Of a stretch of DNA of 50,626 bases, positions 39,643 to 50,300 are shown in pieces. Below the pieces are notes generated by a model that saw only the letters and a list, made by a program, of their open reading frames with translations, was not told where the DNA came from and did not search any database. Made by a program: the position numbers and the translations under genes. The DNA comes from Bremia lactucae (lineage: Eukaryota; Oomycota; Peronosporomycetes; Peronosporales; Peronosporaceae). The stretch spans positions 3,663,926 to 3,714,551 of the forward strand of contig NC_090615.1 in NCBI RefSeq assembly GCF_004359215.1, read 5' to 3'. Position 1 is the first letter of the stretch, and each line of letters opens with the position of its first letter.

Positions 39643-40579
39643 GCCATCCTTCGAATCTAACGCGGAAAAGATAGTTGACTTTCCCATGGAGTTCAACAAG
39701 ACAAATTTCCGCGAGACTGGCGTTCGTGCCGCTATGGTCGCCGCGTTCAGCTTAGTATAAGCATGAACCACGCGCCATCCACCTGTGGCTTTACGCACAC
39801 AAAAGGTCGGGCTGCAGTGAGGCGATTTGCTCTCACGCACATGTCCCGCCTTGGCTCGTTTGTCGAAGAACTCATCGATATAATCGACTTGTTCTTTCGG
39901 CAACGGCCATGGCCTGGTCACACAATAGTTGGTGCCAGGTTCGAGGTATATTTCGTGCCCGATGCCCCTATCTGCTGGTAGGCGGCTCGGCACTTCTTCT
40001 GGGACCACATCGCGATGTTTCCACAGAACCTCAAAATTCGGACTAGCTCTCAAGGTATCGCAGCCTTGAGCAGCAAACCGCTTCTTTTTGTCCGTTTCTA
40101 GGACGCCCTCGATCATTGTGGACGACGAGAATCAGTTCACCAAGTTATCTTCTGGAACTGGTGTGTCTCTTTTGTGGAGCTTTCCTTCCTTTGATTCGGC
40201 AAGGAACAGATCCCACGACATCTCCGGGAGATTTACTATCTCCTCGGCAGATTTAAAGACTTGCCGGAGCACCTCAACTGAGGATGCCTTCGCATTAGAG
40301 ACTGATCCAAAGGTCACTCGTTTAGACGTGCCTTTGATCGTTTTAATCTGTCGGATGCTCGTTCTTCGAGTCACCACGACCTTTTTCTGGGAAGCGGGTG
40401 CCGTTGCACTCCTGGCTAACGCACCCCTTCCAACCGCACCAGGCTCTTGGCACTGTACCGTTTTATGCGACGCATGACTTCTTGTCAGCTCGCCGTCTTT
40501 TGCCACAGGCTCTCGGCTCTGTGCAGGACATTCGGACGCATGACCACTTGTCATCGTACTATTCACTTAGGAAGCACTG

Positions 40580-40821
40580 AACGCTTTAGATTAAAAGGGG
40601 ACTGCGCTTCATTTAATTATTTAAATCTAGAAACTTTACCCTAGCTAATTTAAAAAAAATTTCGGCCGCTAGATTTTTATCTGGCGGCGACCACAATTGT
40701 TTCCCATAACAAATGGGATTTAAGTAACTAACTAATTTAGAATAGGATTGAAGGGTGTATTAAACCCATAAAGTAAATGGACTACAACAACAGTTCTCCA
40801 ACCGATGTGTGCCCAATTACA
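40580..40821 (-). repeat. 3' LTR of element D (type II), truncated
   Basis: On the minus strand it starts TGTAATTGGGCACACATCGG (40821) after the purine tract GGGGAAGGG (40830-40822). It follows the LTR at 48660-48118 through TCTAGCGGCCGAAAT and TTAGCTAGGGTAAAG to about 40580, where element C's body begins. Confidence 0.8.
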
Positions 40822-40830
40822 CCCTTCCCC
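40822..40830 (-). promoter_or_regulatory. Polypurine tract of element D
   Basis: GGGGAAGGG on the minus strand directly before the 3' LTR start TGTAATTGGG. Confidence 0.65.
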
Positions 40831-40975
40831 ATCAGACTGTTGGCACCGAGCGACAACATTCGACTCATTTCCTCTTTGAGGTTGAAACCTGAACAGCTAA
40901 CCGTTCGGTTGTGTTTTTCTTTTCTTTGTCTCATAACAATCAAGCGTGAGCCACAGACTTTTAGCACCTTCCTCG

Positions 40976-41780
40976 ACGATGAGGGAATGGTGGACATGAA
41001 AGTCACTCTTTATCAGAGAAGGAGGAGAGAGAGGGTCGTTCTCTCACGCCTTCTCCTTCGGATGAACGTCGGCGGGCCCCGAACCCGTTCCCAGAACGTT
41101 GTGCCGCTAATGTCTTAGCTGCATTGAGCAGGACACGGGACCCTGAGTCCAACATCATTACGAATCCGCTCGATAAACAGCAAGAGCGGGTCATCCTCAT
41201 AGAGGAAAAAGCTCGTCGTCGAGCTGCCGATATAGCGAAAGCTAAAACTCATAGTGAATATAGATTCACTCCGCTTAGAGCGGACGAGCGTCTCAAAGAG
41301 ATAGCGAATCATAGCTTGGCCATCAGGATCTCCGGAGACGTAGCAAGCACGCCGAAGGAGATGCTGCTTGCGACGCTCTCCATGAACGAGACCTTACGCC
41401 AAAGGTAGCGACGCGAAGTCAGTATCTGACGCGTTTACGTGATCAAGACCCTGGAGCTTCGGTGACCTCCATGATGGAAATTTCGATTGTATTGTTTCCA
41501 AACGAAACAAGGAGTGAAAACGAAGTCTTATTTGAGAACTGGGTCCACCGACCCGCCGCCTTCGTAATATTTGGAATATCATTAAGTCTGCGGATGCGGC
41601 TGATGTTCGTTTGGAAGAAAAGCTTCGCTTCGATTTCGCCAAGCTTAAGGCCAAAGGCCAATTACGTTCGGCATTTATACCACAAAGCGAAGGAAGGTCT
41701 AGCCGATATTTCAGTGCTTCGGTTGACCGTACAACCATGGATCGAAGCCGCACTGTGGCTATAGATCCACATATTCTCAC
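40976..41780 (+). pseudogene. Antisense ORF of element D (family II aORF)
   Basis: On the strand opposite to pol, between chromodomain and 3' LTR, the frame from about 40976 to the stop at 41408 is open for some 140 codons and reads like a real charged, helical protein: SLTPSPSDERRRAPNPFPER, then NPLDKQQERVILIEEKARRR, RFTPLRADERLKEI and STPKEMLLATLSMNE. After the stop, further blocks follow in other frames (SQYLTRLRDQDPGASV, ADVRLEEKLRFDFAKLKAKG). No start codon is obvious. The sequence is not related by eye to the family I antisense ORF although it occupies the same position. No domain is recognised. Confidence 0.55.
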
Positions 41781-41782
41781 AT

Positions 41783-42110
41783 CTAGTGGTGGGAAGCGTC
41801 GTCTGACGCGAGTTGACCCTGAGCTTGGCGCTCAAAAACGTCAACGGCGTACGGGCAATCTTGCCGAAGAGGTACCTCGAACTCCCAAGAGTTTGCATAA
41901 GAAGGGCACCCTAGCCACTTCACCAGATACTGGTATTGGCCCTTACGACGACGTCGCTTTAAAAGTTTCTCCACATGAAGCTGAAGATTCCTCCGCGCAT
42001 TAAGCAGCGCAAGAGGGGGCCGAAATCTCGGCGGAGGCATTTGATGCTGTAAAGCACGAGGTGTAACTTCTTCGTGAGGTCCTTGCTTGGGTTAAGAGCT
42101 CCTTTGAGGC
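41783..42110 (-). pseudogene. Chromodomain of element D polyprotein
   Basis: The minus-strand frame carries a short linker (PPQRSS.., then QMPPPRFRPPLALLNA) and a chromodomain: HVEKLLKRRRRKGQYQYLVK then WLGCPSYANSWEFEVPL. The aromatic and WE residues are kept. It is separated from its integrase by about 800 bp containing the mitochondrial insertion, so the polyprotein is split. Confidence 0.8.
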
Positions 42111-42339
42111 GGTTCAGAACCGTCTTCGCTGCTGAAGCGTCAACAACCTGTCCCTGCAGTTGCGAGTGACAAAGCGCCGGGCCTTAACTTGTCTTTTATG
42201 AAACGCAACAGTGTCGTGCAAAGGATCGTGATGCAGACAATTAGCAATCTGTGGGAGGAGGCAAGGAGTGTGTACTTATGGATATTCGAAGCATTTTTTG
42301 TGAGACTGTCTTTCTGCCATTAAGTTGGTGGATTGATTA
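42111..42339. other. Unassigned part of element D next to the mitochondrial insert
   Basis: This stretch between chromodomain linker and AT-rich insert contains short frames on both strands without a recognisable domain. It may be displaced element sequence or a further insertion. Confidence 0.4.
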
Positions 42340-42344
42340 ATAAG

Positions 42345-42450
42345 CTATATTATTGACTAAAGCCAAATATACTGCGAATTAAAGCTCCAAACATATCCCA
42401 AACCTCCCTTTCACTCCAATTAGCAGATTTATAAATCCCTATAATTGAAT
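42345..42450 (-). pseudogene. nad9: Mitochondrial nad9 fragment
   Basis: On the minus strand the frame reads RIDSIIGIYKSANWSEREVW followed by DMFG, the hallmark of NADH dehydrogenase subunit 9 (30-kDa, NuoC-like), a gene encoded in oomycete mitochondrial DNA. About 30-35 codons are preserved; both ends are abrupt. It is a transferred scrap with no nuclear function. Confidence 0.85.
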
Positions 42451-42613
42451 CTATACGTGTGTTACCCGAATCATTAATTTAACAGAGGGAGAGCTGTATC
42501 TCGACATTCATAATGTAAATAAAAAAAGAAGTACAAATAGCACCAATTTTAAATAATTTATTAAAAAATAAAATAATTATTTTTTTAAGTCAAATTATTA
42601 TTTTTTTTTGTAA

Positions 42614-42835
<222 letters not shown>

Positions 42836-42879
42836 ATTTAGAGACCTTAGCCGCCCAGATGTAACAGACAAACGCAAGC

Positions 42880-45860
42880 GTTCGCCCTACCTCCTCGGCA
42901 GTCATTTCCGCAGGATACGAACCTCGTTTAGAGAGCCACCTGGGCATCCTGGTGAGGATGCAGCAATCTGCGGCACGACCGCCTGTCTCAGCGCAAGCGC
43001 CTTCAAGTCCACGTGGGAAGGGTCCCGATATGGCTTAAGCAAGCCAACGTAAAACACTGGGTGTGTACGCAGCTTGCTAGGAAGGTTTAGCGTGTAAGCT
43101 AGGCCCTTCTTGGCCACGACCGTAAATGTTCAATAAAGCGCGGGCGCAGTTTGGTCATGAAGGCCGCGGAAACCAAATTAGTAGGTAGATTTTTAATAAA
43201 ACTCAGTCTCCGACAATTTAAGAATTAATACAGCTTCTGACTTTGGTATCTGCTTGTTCTTTTTGTTTGTCTTGGCTATCAGCCATCGCATCCCTTACAT
43301 GTCTTAAGACACTAAATCGCGTCGCGAGAAACTCGATTACTTGTTTCGGAACGGTAACAGGGCTGATATCAGCAAGCCTATCGGCCGATTCTCACCCACC
43401 AAGCCCTGAGCCACGAAGTTGAATCGTTAACGGAACGCGTGAGTGGGTGAGACCGCTGACATAGAACGGAGTATAGCCTGTAGAGGCATGGACAGTGTTA
43501 TTCAACGCAAATTCTACCAGTGGGATCATTGAGCTCCAGCGCTTTGGCGACTGTGCACACACTGCGTAAAACGTCTTCAATGACGCGATTGACATGTTCA
43601 GTTTGACCATCGGTCTGCCGATGGTCCGCGGTGGACACATCCTATCTGGTGCCAAGCACTCGGAAATTGATTTTCAGAATTTGCCCGTGAAACAGGGTCC
43701 CGATTAAAGACAGTTGCCACTGGCAAGCCGTAATGTCGAAACACGCGATCGATGGACAGTCTTGATGTGCCTTCACCATCAATGGTGTCTGGCACAGCCG
43801 CTAAGTGAACCATTTTGCTCAATCGGTCAACGGAGACCACTATGCCAGAGTTACCGGCCGAATCTTTCGGTAGACCGAAAACAAAATCCATACGAATTGA
43901 CTCCCAACACCCTATGGGTACGGGCAGACTTGCCAGTGACGCAGCAGCATGCGCCGAGGGTTTAACCCGTTGGCGAACGTATGTGCTGACCCATTCATAA
44001 AGTTTGGGCCACCAATAAATCTGGCTTACAGAGCCGTAGGTCTTTTCTCTACCGAGTTGACCACCAAGGACAGTATCGTGTACCGCATGGAGGATTCGGT
44101 ACTTCAAATCCTCATGATGAGGTACACAGACGAGTGGAGGGTTCGCAACGTCCGTGCAATAAAGCAACAGGTTGTTATCGATAGAAAATCGATGTAACCT
44201 TGCACGCAAACGTGCCGACAATCTAATACCTGAATCAGAGCTCTTTAAAGCTCATAGCAGAGCTCCACACTGTTCATCCTTGGCGCAAGCCGAACAGATT
44301 AATTCAGTGATAGGCGACGTGATAGTCGTTAAATGAGAGAGCTCATAATCCGGCCTGCGTGATAACGCATCGGCGAAAGCATTCTGCTTGCCAGGCTTAT
44401 ACTGTACCTCGAAGTTGTACTCGGCAAAAAAGGATAGCCATCGGGTCATTCTATGTGAGAGATGGGGCGACTTAGTCGCCGTACGTAATGAAGCGTGATC
44501 TGTATATATCACAAACGGTATAGAGCCGATCAGATGAACTCTGAATTTGACGCGAGCATACTTCATAGCAAGTAACTCTTTGTCATGTACTGGGTAGTTC
44601 TTTTCCGCAGCTTGAAGCTGTCTAGACTCAAATGCAATATCACGTTCACGCCCATCAACATCTGTTTGTAACAGAGCACTGCCAATGGCAAAATCCGAAG
44701 CCTCACAGACGACACCGAAAGGCCAATTTGGATATGGCAGTGCCAGAATCGGGGTATGGATGATACTATCCTTAACTGCTCGAAAAGCATTATGTTCTGT
44801 GCTAGTCCAGCACCATTCTATATCCTTCAAGGAGATTAGATAATGGCCTAGCCATATCAGCGTAATTTTAGCTATATTTGTGTAAATAATTAGCGAGACC
44901 CCACCACTTACGCAAATCCTTGTGGTTTTAAGGAACCGGCCAATGGACAATGGCTTTTACTTTAGCAGGATCCGCTCTAAGACCTCGCTTCCCAATGAAG
45001 CACCCAAAGATTGAATTTCTTCTGCGCCAAAAATGCATTTAGATGCATTGGCATACAATTTATTTGTGCGCGTACACTCGAGCACAGCTCGCAAATGGTC
45101 TAATGGTTTTCCATATCCAACCGACCCTGCTCCGCACGACTATGGACAACAATGTCATCGAAATAAGTATGTGCATAACCTCAATAAAGGGCGGAACAGT
45201 TGCGTCACTCGACGATTAAATGTTGCCGGGGCGTTGGAAAGCCCTTATGGCATAACCAACCACTCCCATATCATACCGCTTGGGGTGCTAACCGCTGTAA
45301 CCGGGATTTCGCTATCTCGCATGAGCAGTTGGTAGTAACCATCGACTAAGTCAAGTGCACTGTACATTGTACAACCCATCATAGTGTTCTGAAGAACGTC
45401 TCTTTTAGGAATGGGGGTTTGTGCTGGTATAGTGGCAGCATTAAGCTTATTATAATCATGTACAATGCGCCATTTACCATTTGGCTTTTGACACAAAATG
45501 TCGGTGTCGAATGGGGAGATTTGCTGTCTCGTACGATTACCGCCTCGTGCTTAGCACGAAAGAAATCGCCAATGAAGTCACACTGTTCCCTTGGTAAAGG
45601 CCACTCTCCTGTGACACAGTATTTGGCTTCCGGAACCAAGTCATTTCATGACGGACACCTCTATCCGGAGGTAAAACAGATGGTGGATTGGTGCATACCA
45701 CATCTTGGAATTTCTTATCAAGGAATAAAATGGGTCCGTAGGATCTTTAAGGATCGATGACCCACTCCGCGCACTTAGTGCAGCTTTTGTGTCATCCAGG
45801 ACAGCTTCGTCCAGAAGTGACGATGAGTTTAGCGTAATCATAGGATGAATGAGATAAGCC
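42880..45860 (-). pseudogene. Element D polymerase: RT, RNase H, integrase
   Basis: Minus strand. Reverse transcriptase: KYCVTGEWPLPREQCD (45620), KPNGKWRIVHDYNKLNAATI and MYSALDLVDGYYQLLMRDSE (45496-45245), then AHTYFDDIVVHSRA with the YxDD active site near 45165, after frameshifts. RNase H: VCEASDFAIGSALLQ, NYPVHDKELLAMKYARVKFR, YTDHASLRTATKSPHLSHRM, FADALSRRPDYE (44950-44252). Integrase: zinc-binding block and core (44221-43598: RMDFVFGLPKD, FNRDPV with a damaged second Asp block), then the Glu region (43655-43392), and the C-terminal LRTHPVFYVGLLKPYRDP (43117-42902). Several frameshifts divide the polyprotein. Confidence 0.85.
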
Positions 45861-46240
45861 GCCAGCCTTTAAGGCTCGACCGCACTCATCGATAGACATT
45901 TCGTCTAGCTCTATAAGAGCATGTAATGAAGGGATTGCCGCAAGGCTAACTTCTCCCTCAATGTTACCGGTTACACCACTTCCAAGCGTGTGTAATTGCT
46001 CACACGTATCACTTTATGATTGTATAAACGCTTCACGTCTCCCCTGTATTGGAGTAGAGACAATACGCCTCTTAGAGCCGGAGCATTCACGTCCTCGAAT
46101 TTTCCAGCCTTTATTGGCTCTATACCAGACATGGTGTCTAATTCGACATTCGACAAGGAGTTGGGTAACTCAACTTCCTTTATTAGCAAGCTTTTACGTG
46201 TCGCTTCACGTGCATTAGAAGGGTTTGACCCAAAATGCTC

Positions 46241-46473
46241 TGGCGAACCGCCAAAAGTGTCATTATTGACACTCAGTATGGTGCCACCTCGGCCGACCAT
46301 AATCGGTGGACTTAGACGTGCCACTCCACGTATCTCGGGATATTGCACCCTTGAGGTCCTGGCGAACCGCCAATAGTGCCACTACTGACACTCAGTATGG
46401 TGTCACCTCGGCCGACCACACTCGGTGGACGCAGACGTGCCACTCCACGTATTTTAGGGATATTACACCCTTG
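46241..46473 (-). repeat. 119-bp tandem duplication in the protease-RT linker of element D
   Basis: Two direct copies begin TGGCGAACCGCCAA at 46241 and 46360, and both include CTCGGCCGACCA and AGACGTGCCACTCCACGTAT. They differ at roughly 12-15% of positions and one has an extra base, so the original unit was probably 120 bp (40 residues). Confidence 0.85.
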
Positions 46474-46865
46474 ATAACTCGGCATAAGGCCAACAATGCG
46501 TTCAGCATTCAGTGAATCGTTATTACAACGAGTGTCACTCGATGAAGTACATGCCGTTCCACTTCCTTCTTCTGAGTCGGGCTCAGAATTCATGTTTTCA
46601 ACATTGAAGTTTATTAAATCAGACATTAAGCACTGACAGACTCAGTCAATGATCCGTGCCAATAGCGCTTTTGTTGCCTAGCCAAGGTGGTTTATGACTC
46701 TCCAAAATTTGCTAGGAACGCGTGGCGCCTAAGGTCCTAGACCTCCAATCGATCCATGGCTCATGGCGTTCAAGCCAAGCCATACCAAGGATGAGATCAT
46801 ATCTCGAATCCAAATCAAGGACGAGACAGCGTTCCATACTGAAAAGTCTAATTTTATACCTAAGT

Positions 46866-47309
46866 TCAATGGAACTTTAGGAACAGTGACAAGAATTCCA
46901 GTGCTAAGCGGACAGTGATTCTATCACTTTTATGCGCTTTAAGCGCCTCAACGTAGTGTTGACTTCCTTTAAAGGAAAGACGTCGAGCATAATTGCAAGA
47001 CGCTCCTGAGTCAATTAAAAAAATGACCTTTACAGTCGCTTGAGCGACTAGCAAGCCAGGCTTATACTCTCGCCCCGTGCCATTAAAAACCGAGCCAATC
47101 GGGGCTAGGTTCTGTTTACCCTCACCTCTTAGAGGTTCAACAGGGCCTAAGTCTTCCCCAGTGGGGCGCCCCGCACCGACTGGGTATCGACGTTTTATCG
47201 CACCGTACCAGATCTCTGGTATAGTCGGAATTAGTGCTCTTTCGAGCTTTACGCGAATTTCGTAGGGGGGGGGGCAGGCGGGATGTAAATGTTTCGTGCT
47301 TCCGCACAT
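46866..47309 (-). pseudogene. Retropepsin-type protease of element D
   Basis: A zinc-knuckle remnant (MCGSTKHLHPACPPP) is followed by a Gly/Pro linker and the aspartic protease active site FLIDSGASCNY, then DRITVRLALE. Retropepsin cleaves the Gag-Pol precursor. The frame is open for 147 codons and ends where the fold should continue. Confidence 0.8.
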
Positions 47310-47399
47310 ATACTATCTCCGGATGGTCTTATGCTGTTCCACAACTTGAAGAGCCTCTTTTCTTTCCTCAACAGGCTTAAATCCATGGGTTCCGCTCTA

Positions 47400-47870
47400 T
47401 TTGACGGAACCCATGTGCTTGAAGAGCTTGTTCGGTTAACAGGCGTGCTAACGCGAGCAGACTTAAGTCGAACTCAGCGCATGGCGCTAAGGCAACTGCC
47501 TCTTCGATAGTAGCAGGATGAGATCGGAATAATTCCGTCTGGGCAGTGCTCGCATGCGAAAAGCCTGATCAGGCGGTGCAAACATGCTAGTCATTTGCTG
47601 TTACAGCGAATCCCATGGAGGGAAAGCGTCGTTTATGGACGTACTGCACGATAGTGCCATTTCCATCGCTCTTTTTCCGAGTTTAGAAATTGCCATAGCC
47701 ACCTTTTGCCGTTCTATTAAGAACAAGGCGGAATCAATGGACATCTTCATCTGCTTAATCCAAAAAAGGAGATTTTCTTCCTCTTTTTCCTCAAATGTCT
47801 TCACATTGACAGCTTAAGAGCGAGCCTTTGGCTCTGAATCAGGTACAGAGATGTACCGGGTTGGCATACA
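47400..47870 (-). pseudogene. Gag remnant of element D
   Basis: The minus strand encodes FEEKEEENLLFWIKQMKMSI, then DSALFLIERQKVAMAISKLG and RAMEMALSC, the capsid-type pattern in which a framework Trp precedes a block on yield of transcripts per cell. After a stop, QQMTSMFAPPD and RALPRRNYSDLI continue in broken frames. Similar in plan but not in sequence to gag of element A. Confidence 0.75.
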
Positions 47871-48103
47871 TGCCGCTAAGCGATCTTATACCTGGCCGAT
47901 CAGGGAGGCTTCATATCACATGAAGGCTTCAAGCCTTGCATGCAGGACCTCTGGTCCCTGGGAAATAATGAACTTTACATGTTCAAGCCCATAATATAGC
48001 TTTGAGCTTGCCGTAATCTGCGCGTTGCGCATCTGAAAGTTCCGGAATCTCTTCCATTTCAGTGAGAAATTAGTCTTGTTGAGACTCCGGCGTAGATTGA
48101 CTA
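47871..48103. other. Leader between primer-binding site and gag of element D
   Basis: Untranslated leader and degraded first gag codons on the minus strand (an ATG-like start near 48060, MEEIPEL). No other structure. Confidence 0.45.
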
Positions 48104-48115
48104 CAAGTGCTACCA
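48104..48115 (-). promoter_or_regulatory. Primer-binding site of element D
   Basis: TGGTAGCACTTG two bases after the 5' LTR on the minus strand. It is identical to the site of element A at 1617-1628. Confidence 0.8.
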
Positions 48116-48117
48116 GG

Positions 48118-48660
48118 TGTAGCGGAGCTTCCTCGCTCCTGTAGTTAAAGGAAGACTGATAGACTCAGAGAGTCTCTTAGTTCTATAGAACTAATGGGTT
48201 TAACAACTTAGGGAGCCGTACAAGCTATTAAAGCTTAATGAATCTTAGTTTAAAGGATTCAGGGGTTCGTAGAACCAAGCGGCAACTAGTTTTCAAGAGT
48301 ATATACCTAACAAAGACCTCTATCTCTTACAGATCACTGCGCAAGCCTTCGAAAGGCACTTGACGCTTCAAGATCATTGGGGAACTGCACTTTATTTAAT
48401 TATTTCATCCAAAACCTTACCCTAGCTAATTTATAATAGATTTCGGCCGCTAGATTTTTCTCTGGCGACAACCACATTTATTACCCAATAATAAATGGGA
48501 TTTAAGTAATCAAGTATTTTAGAATAGGATTAAAGGGTGTATTACTCATAAAGTAAATGTACCGCAACAACGGTTTTCCAACAAATGTGAGCCCCATTTC
48601 AAAAATGTATTAATTATAACCTTTGAGTGGTAATTTCATGTAACGATACACCCCGCTACA
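48118..48660 (-). repeat. 5' LTR of element D (type II), 543 bp
   Basis: On the minus strand it runs from TGTAGCGGGG (48660) to CTCCGCTACA (48118), with TG..CA ends and imperfect terminal inverted repeats. Its partner is at 40821-40580. The first ~60 bp match the LTR at 146-597. Confidence 0.85.
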
Positions 48661-49026
48661 AGACGTGCAGCCGACAATACAAGGTATTCAATGCCTTCCA
48701 ATTAGAAGTGACAACCACGGCGGGCATCTCCATGGATCGTGCTACGCGTTAGGTATTATCTTGGATTATAAGGCAGAATGCCACAAAAAGTTGGTCTTCA
48801 GTGCACCACTTTTGATTAGGCACGTAATTAATCGTTATGAAAGAACTTAAGGGTGCATGCTATCCTAAAACAGCATTTTAGCCGATTAGCAGTAGGACGA
48901 AATAATCGCTCGTTTCTGGATCCACAACTTTTACCCATCCATGAAGCCGAGAGCATCGAGAGTTGCCATGATAAACTCAGAAGATTACCTAATTCGCTCG
49001 CCAAGTACTTAGCGTCACGACCTGTT
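48661..49026. other. Unassigned 366-bp segment between two LTRs
   Basis: This stretch lies between the 5' LTR of element D and the type I LTR of element E. Two plus-strand frames look coding-like (48665-48850, ending PLLIRHVINRYERT; 48853-49092, with RLAVGRNNRSFLDPQLL) and may be one interrupted reading frame. I cannot assign it; it may be original host sequence or a gene fragment. Confidence 0.4.
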
Positions 49027-49581
49027 TGTAGACGGGCACGTCTTAATGTGGCCACGCTCTACTTAGACACACATCCTAGCACAGCGAGTTAGCGGTAAGA
49101 CCGTCTTCTCTTGCATGGAGTGAGGTAGCTGTGGTGGGCACCTTAGCGACCTCACCCAACGCACGAAGTACTCTAGTAAAGTGTCGTCACGGGAGCGGAA
49201 CTCCGGCTCCTCGTGCGCACTTACTAAGTAGGAAGTAGTTTTCAAACTGATCTATATTTAATCGTATTAAATATAAATACCTATTTTTACCATTCAAAAA
49301 TGTCATCTCTGTAGATAACACTAATATGTATTGCGAGCGTATCTTTCTAGATACCTCGCGTAACGGATGACGCTAGCCGTCATCACGGATGACGCTGGGC
49401 GTCATCCCTCCTAATGTGAATGCACCCATGTGCATCACCTACACAAGGGTTGGTCACAAATGTGCACCACACCCGAGTGCTGGGTCTAATTACTATAATT
49501 TAGTAATTGACCATCCCCTTAAGTACACCAAGTGTACTTAAAGGGGACTGCGTAACATTAGGGCAACTTTAGCCCGTTACA
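49027..49581 (-). repeat. 3' LTR of element E (type I, minus orientation), 555 bp
   Basis: On the minus strand from TGTAACGGGC (49581) to GTCTACA (49027). It keeps the clearest hairpin chain: 49552-49580 (GTAAC..GGGC/GCCCGTTAC), 49515-49545 (CCCCTTAAGTACAC/GTGTACTTAAAGGGG), 49488-49508 (AATTACTA/TAGTAATT), 49417-49438 (GTGAATGCAC/GTGCATCAC) and two GATGACG/CGTCATC stems (49365-49407). Confidence 0.88.
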
Positions 49582-49598
49582 CTATCCCCCCCTTTAAG
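49582..49598 (-). promoter_or_regulatory. Polypurine tract of element E
   Basis: On the minus strand CTTAAAGGGGGGGATAG directly precedes the LTR start at 49581. Confidence 0.75.
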
Positions 49599-49713
49599 AA
49601 CGAATTTACATTTTAAACTTCGTCAAAGAGGAAGGAGGAACTGCGAGCTGCCTAACGTGCCGCTAGTTCTCTCAGTCACTCTAGTGACCTGTGTTACATA
49701 CACGGCGCCAAGG

Positions 49714-50200
49714 ATGCCACCTAAAGGGGTCACGTTGGTAGGTCGTCTGCGAAGACACCCATTTAACCTCGCGCTAAGCGCACGCGCCGCGTTTACACGC
49801 CGGCAGCGTCTAATGCCTTAGTCGAAACGCCGGCAGCTGCTGCTGCTGTCGCGTTAACGGGGCTTAAGAATTCATCTCAGTTTAACAGTGAGGATGTTGG
49901 TCCGTCGCTCATTGTCGACTACAATGAGTCGACACCGTTGCCGTCACCTCATAGTGGTGATGCGGACAACAAGCTCATGAGGAAGGATGATGGCGCATTA
50001 TTGCCCATCCAAACTTCTCTCATTGCTCCCAACATGGAGACAGCAACATTTACGAATGCTGTCTCGTCGTCTGCGCTGGATAGCACAGCGACAGGTAATG
50101 AGAGCGCTGCCAATAAAGGCGCAGCCGCTTCTCCGTTGGGTAAAACCATAACGCCTTATGCTCAGACCATAATCCATAATGGTTCTGACATAGAGGATTC
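49714..50200 (+). pseudogene. Antisense ORF of gypsy family I in element E
   Basis: ATG at 49714 (MPPK, then a one-base loss relative to the other copies) opens the same protein as at 26721-26140 on the minus strand. Aligned blocks are GRSSAKTP, RAKRTRR, LTGLKNSSQFNSEDVGPSLI and VDYNESTPLPSP, LLPIQTSLIAPNMETATFTN, AVSSSALDSTATGNES, ASPLGKTITPYAQTIIHNGS and DIED. A stop (TAA) follows TPI early on, and then the frame is open from about 49775 to the gap. It lies opposite to the LTR/polypurine-tract direction, like the other copies. Confidence 0.65.
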
Positions 50201-50300
50201 NNNNNNNNNNNNNNNNNNNNNNNNNNNNNNNNNNNNNNNNNNNNNNNNNNNNNNNNNNNNNNNNNNNNNNNNNNNNNNNNNNNNNNNNNNNNNNNNNNNN
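50201..50300. other. Assembly gap of exactly 100 N
   Basis: Gap of probably unknown length separating the antisense ORF from a gag fragment on the same strand. Confidence 0.95.

Larger units (their letters stand above)
37611..40566 (-). mobile_element. Gypsy element C body: RT, RNase H, integrase start
   Basis: Read on the minus strand. A Lys/Ser-rich linker (40566-40132) with two related 18-20-residue repeats (SHASHKTVQCQ-type) leads into reverse transcriptase (40116 onward: NYCVTRPWPLPKEQ, SPTFCVRKATGGWRVVHAY, FSALDSKDGYYQVLMRESD, then the catalytic YFDDVF block). RNase H follows (38640-38211: VCDASNFAIGSALMQ, SYQSRLLKAAELNYPVHDKE, YTDHASLRT), with a stop at its end, then the integrase zinc-binding block (38009-37749). 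The rest of integrase is deleted, and the sequence joins directly to the first codons of the antisense ORF (plus-strand ATG at 37742, MPPKRGHVA). Frames near 39590 and 38200 are broken. It has no complete 5' end and is non-autonomous. Confidence 0.85.

Noticed and set aside
41783..42003. Continuation of the element D antisense ORF through the chromodomain
   Set aside because: The minus strand encodes a clear chromodomain here, so the plus-strand frame is likely its shadow; the antisense claim is limited to 40976-41780.
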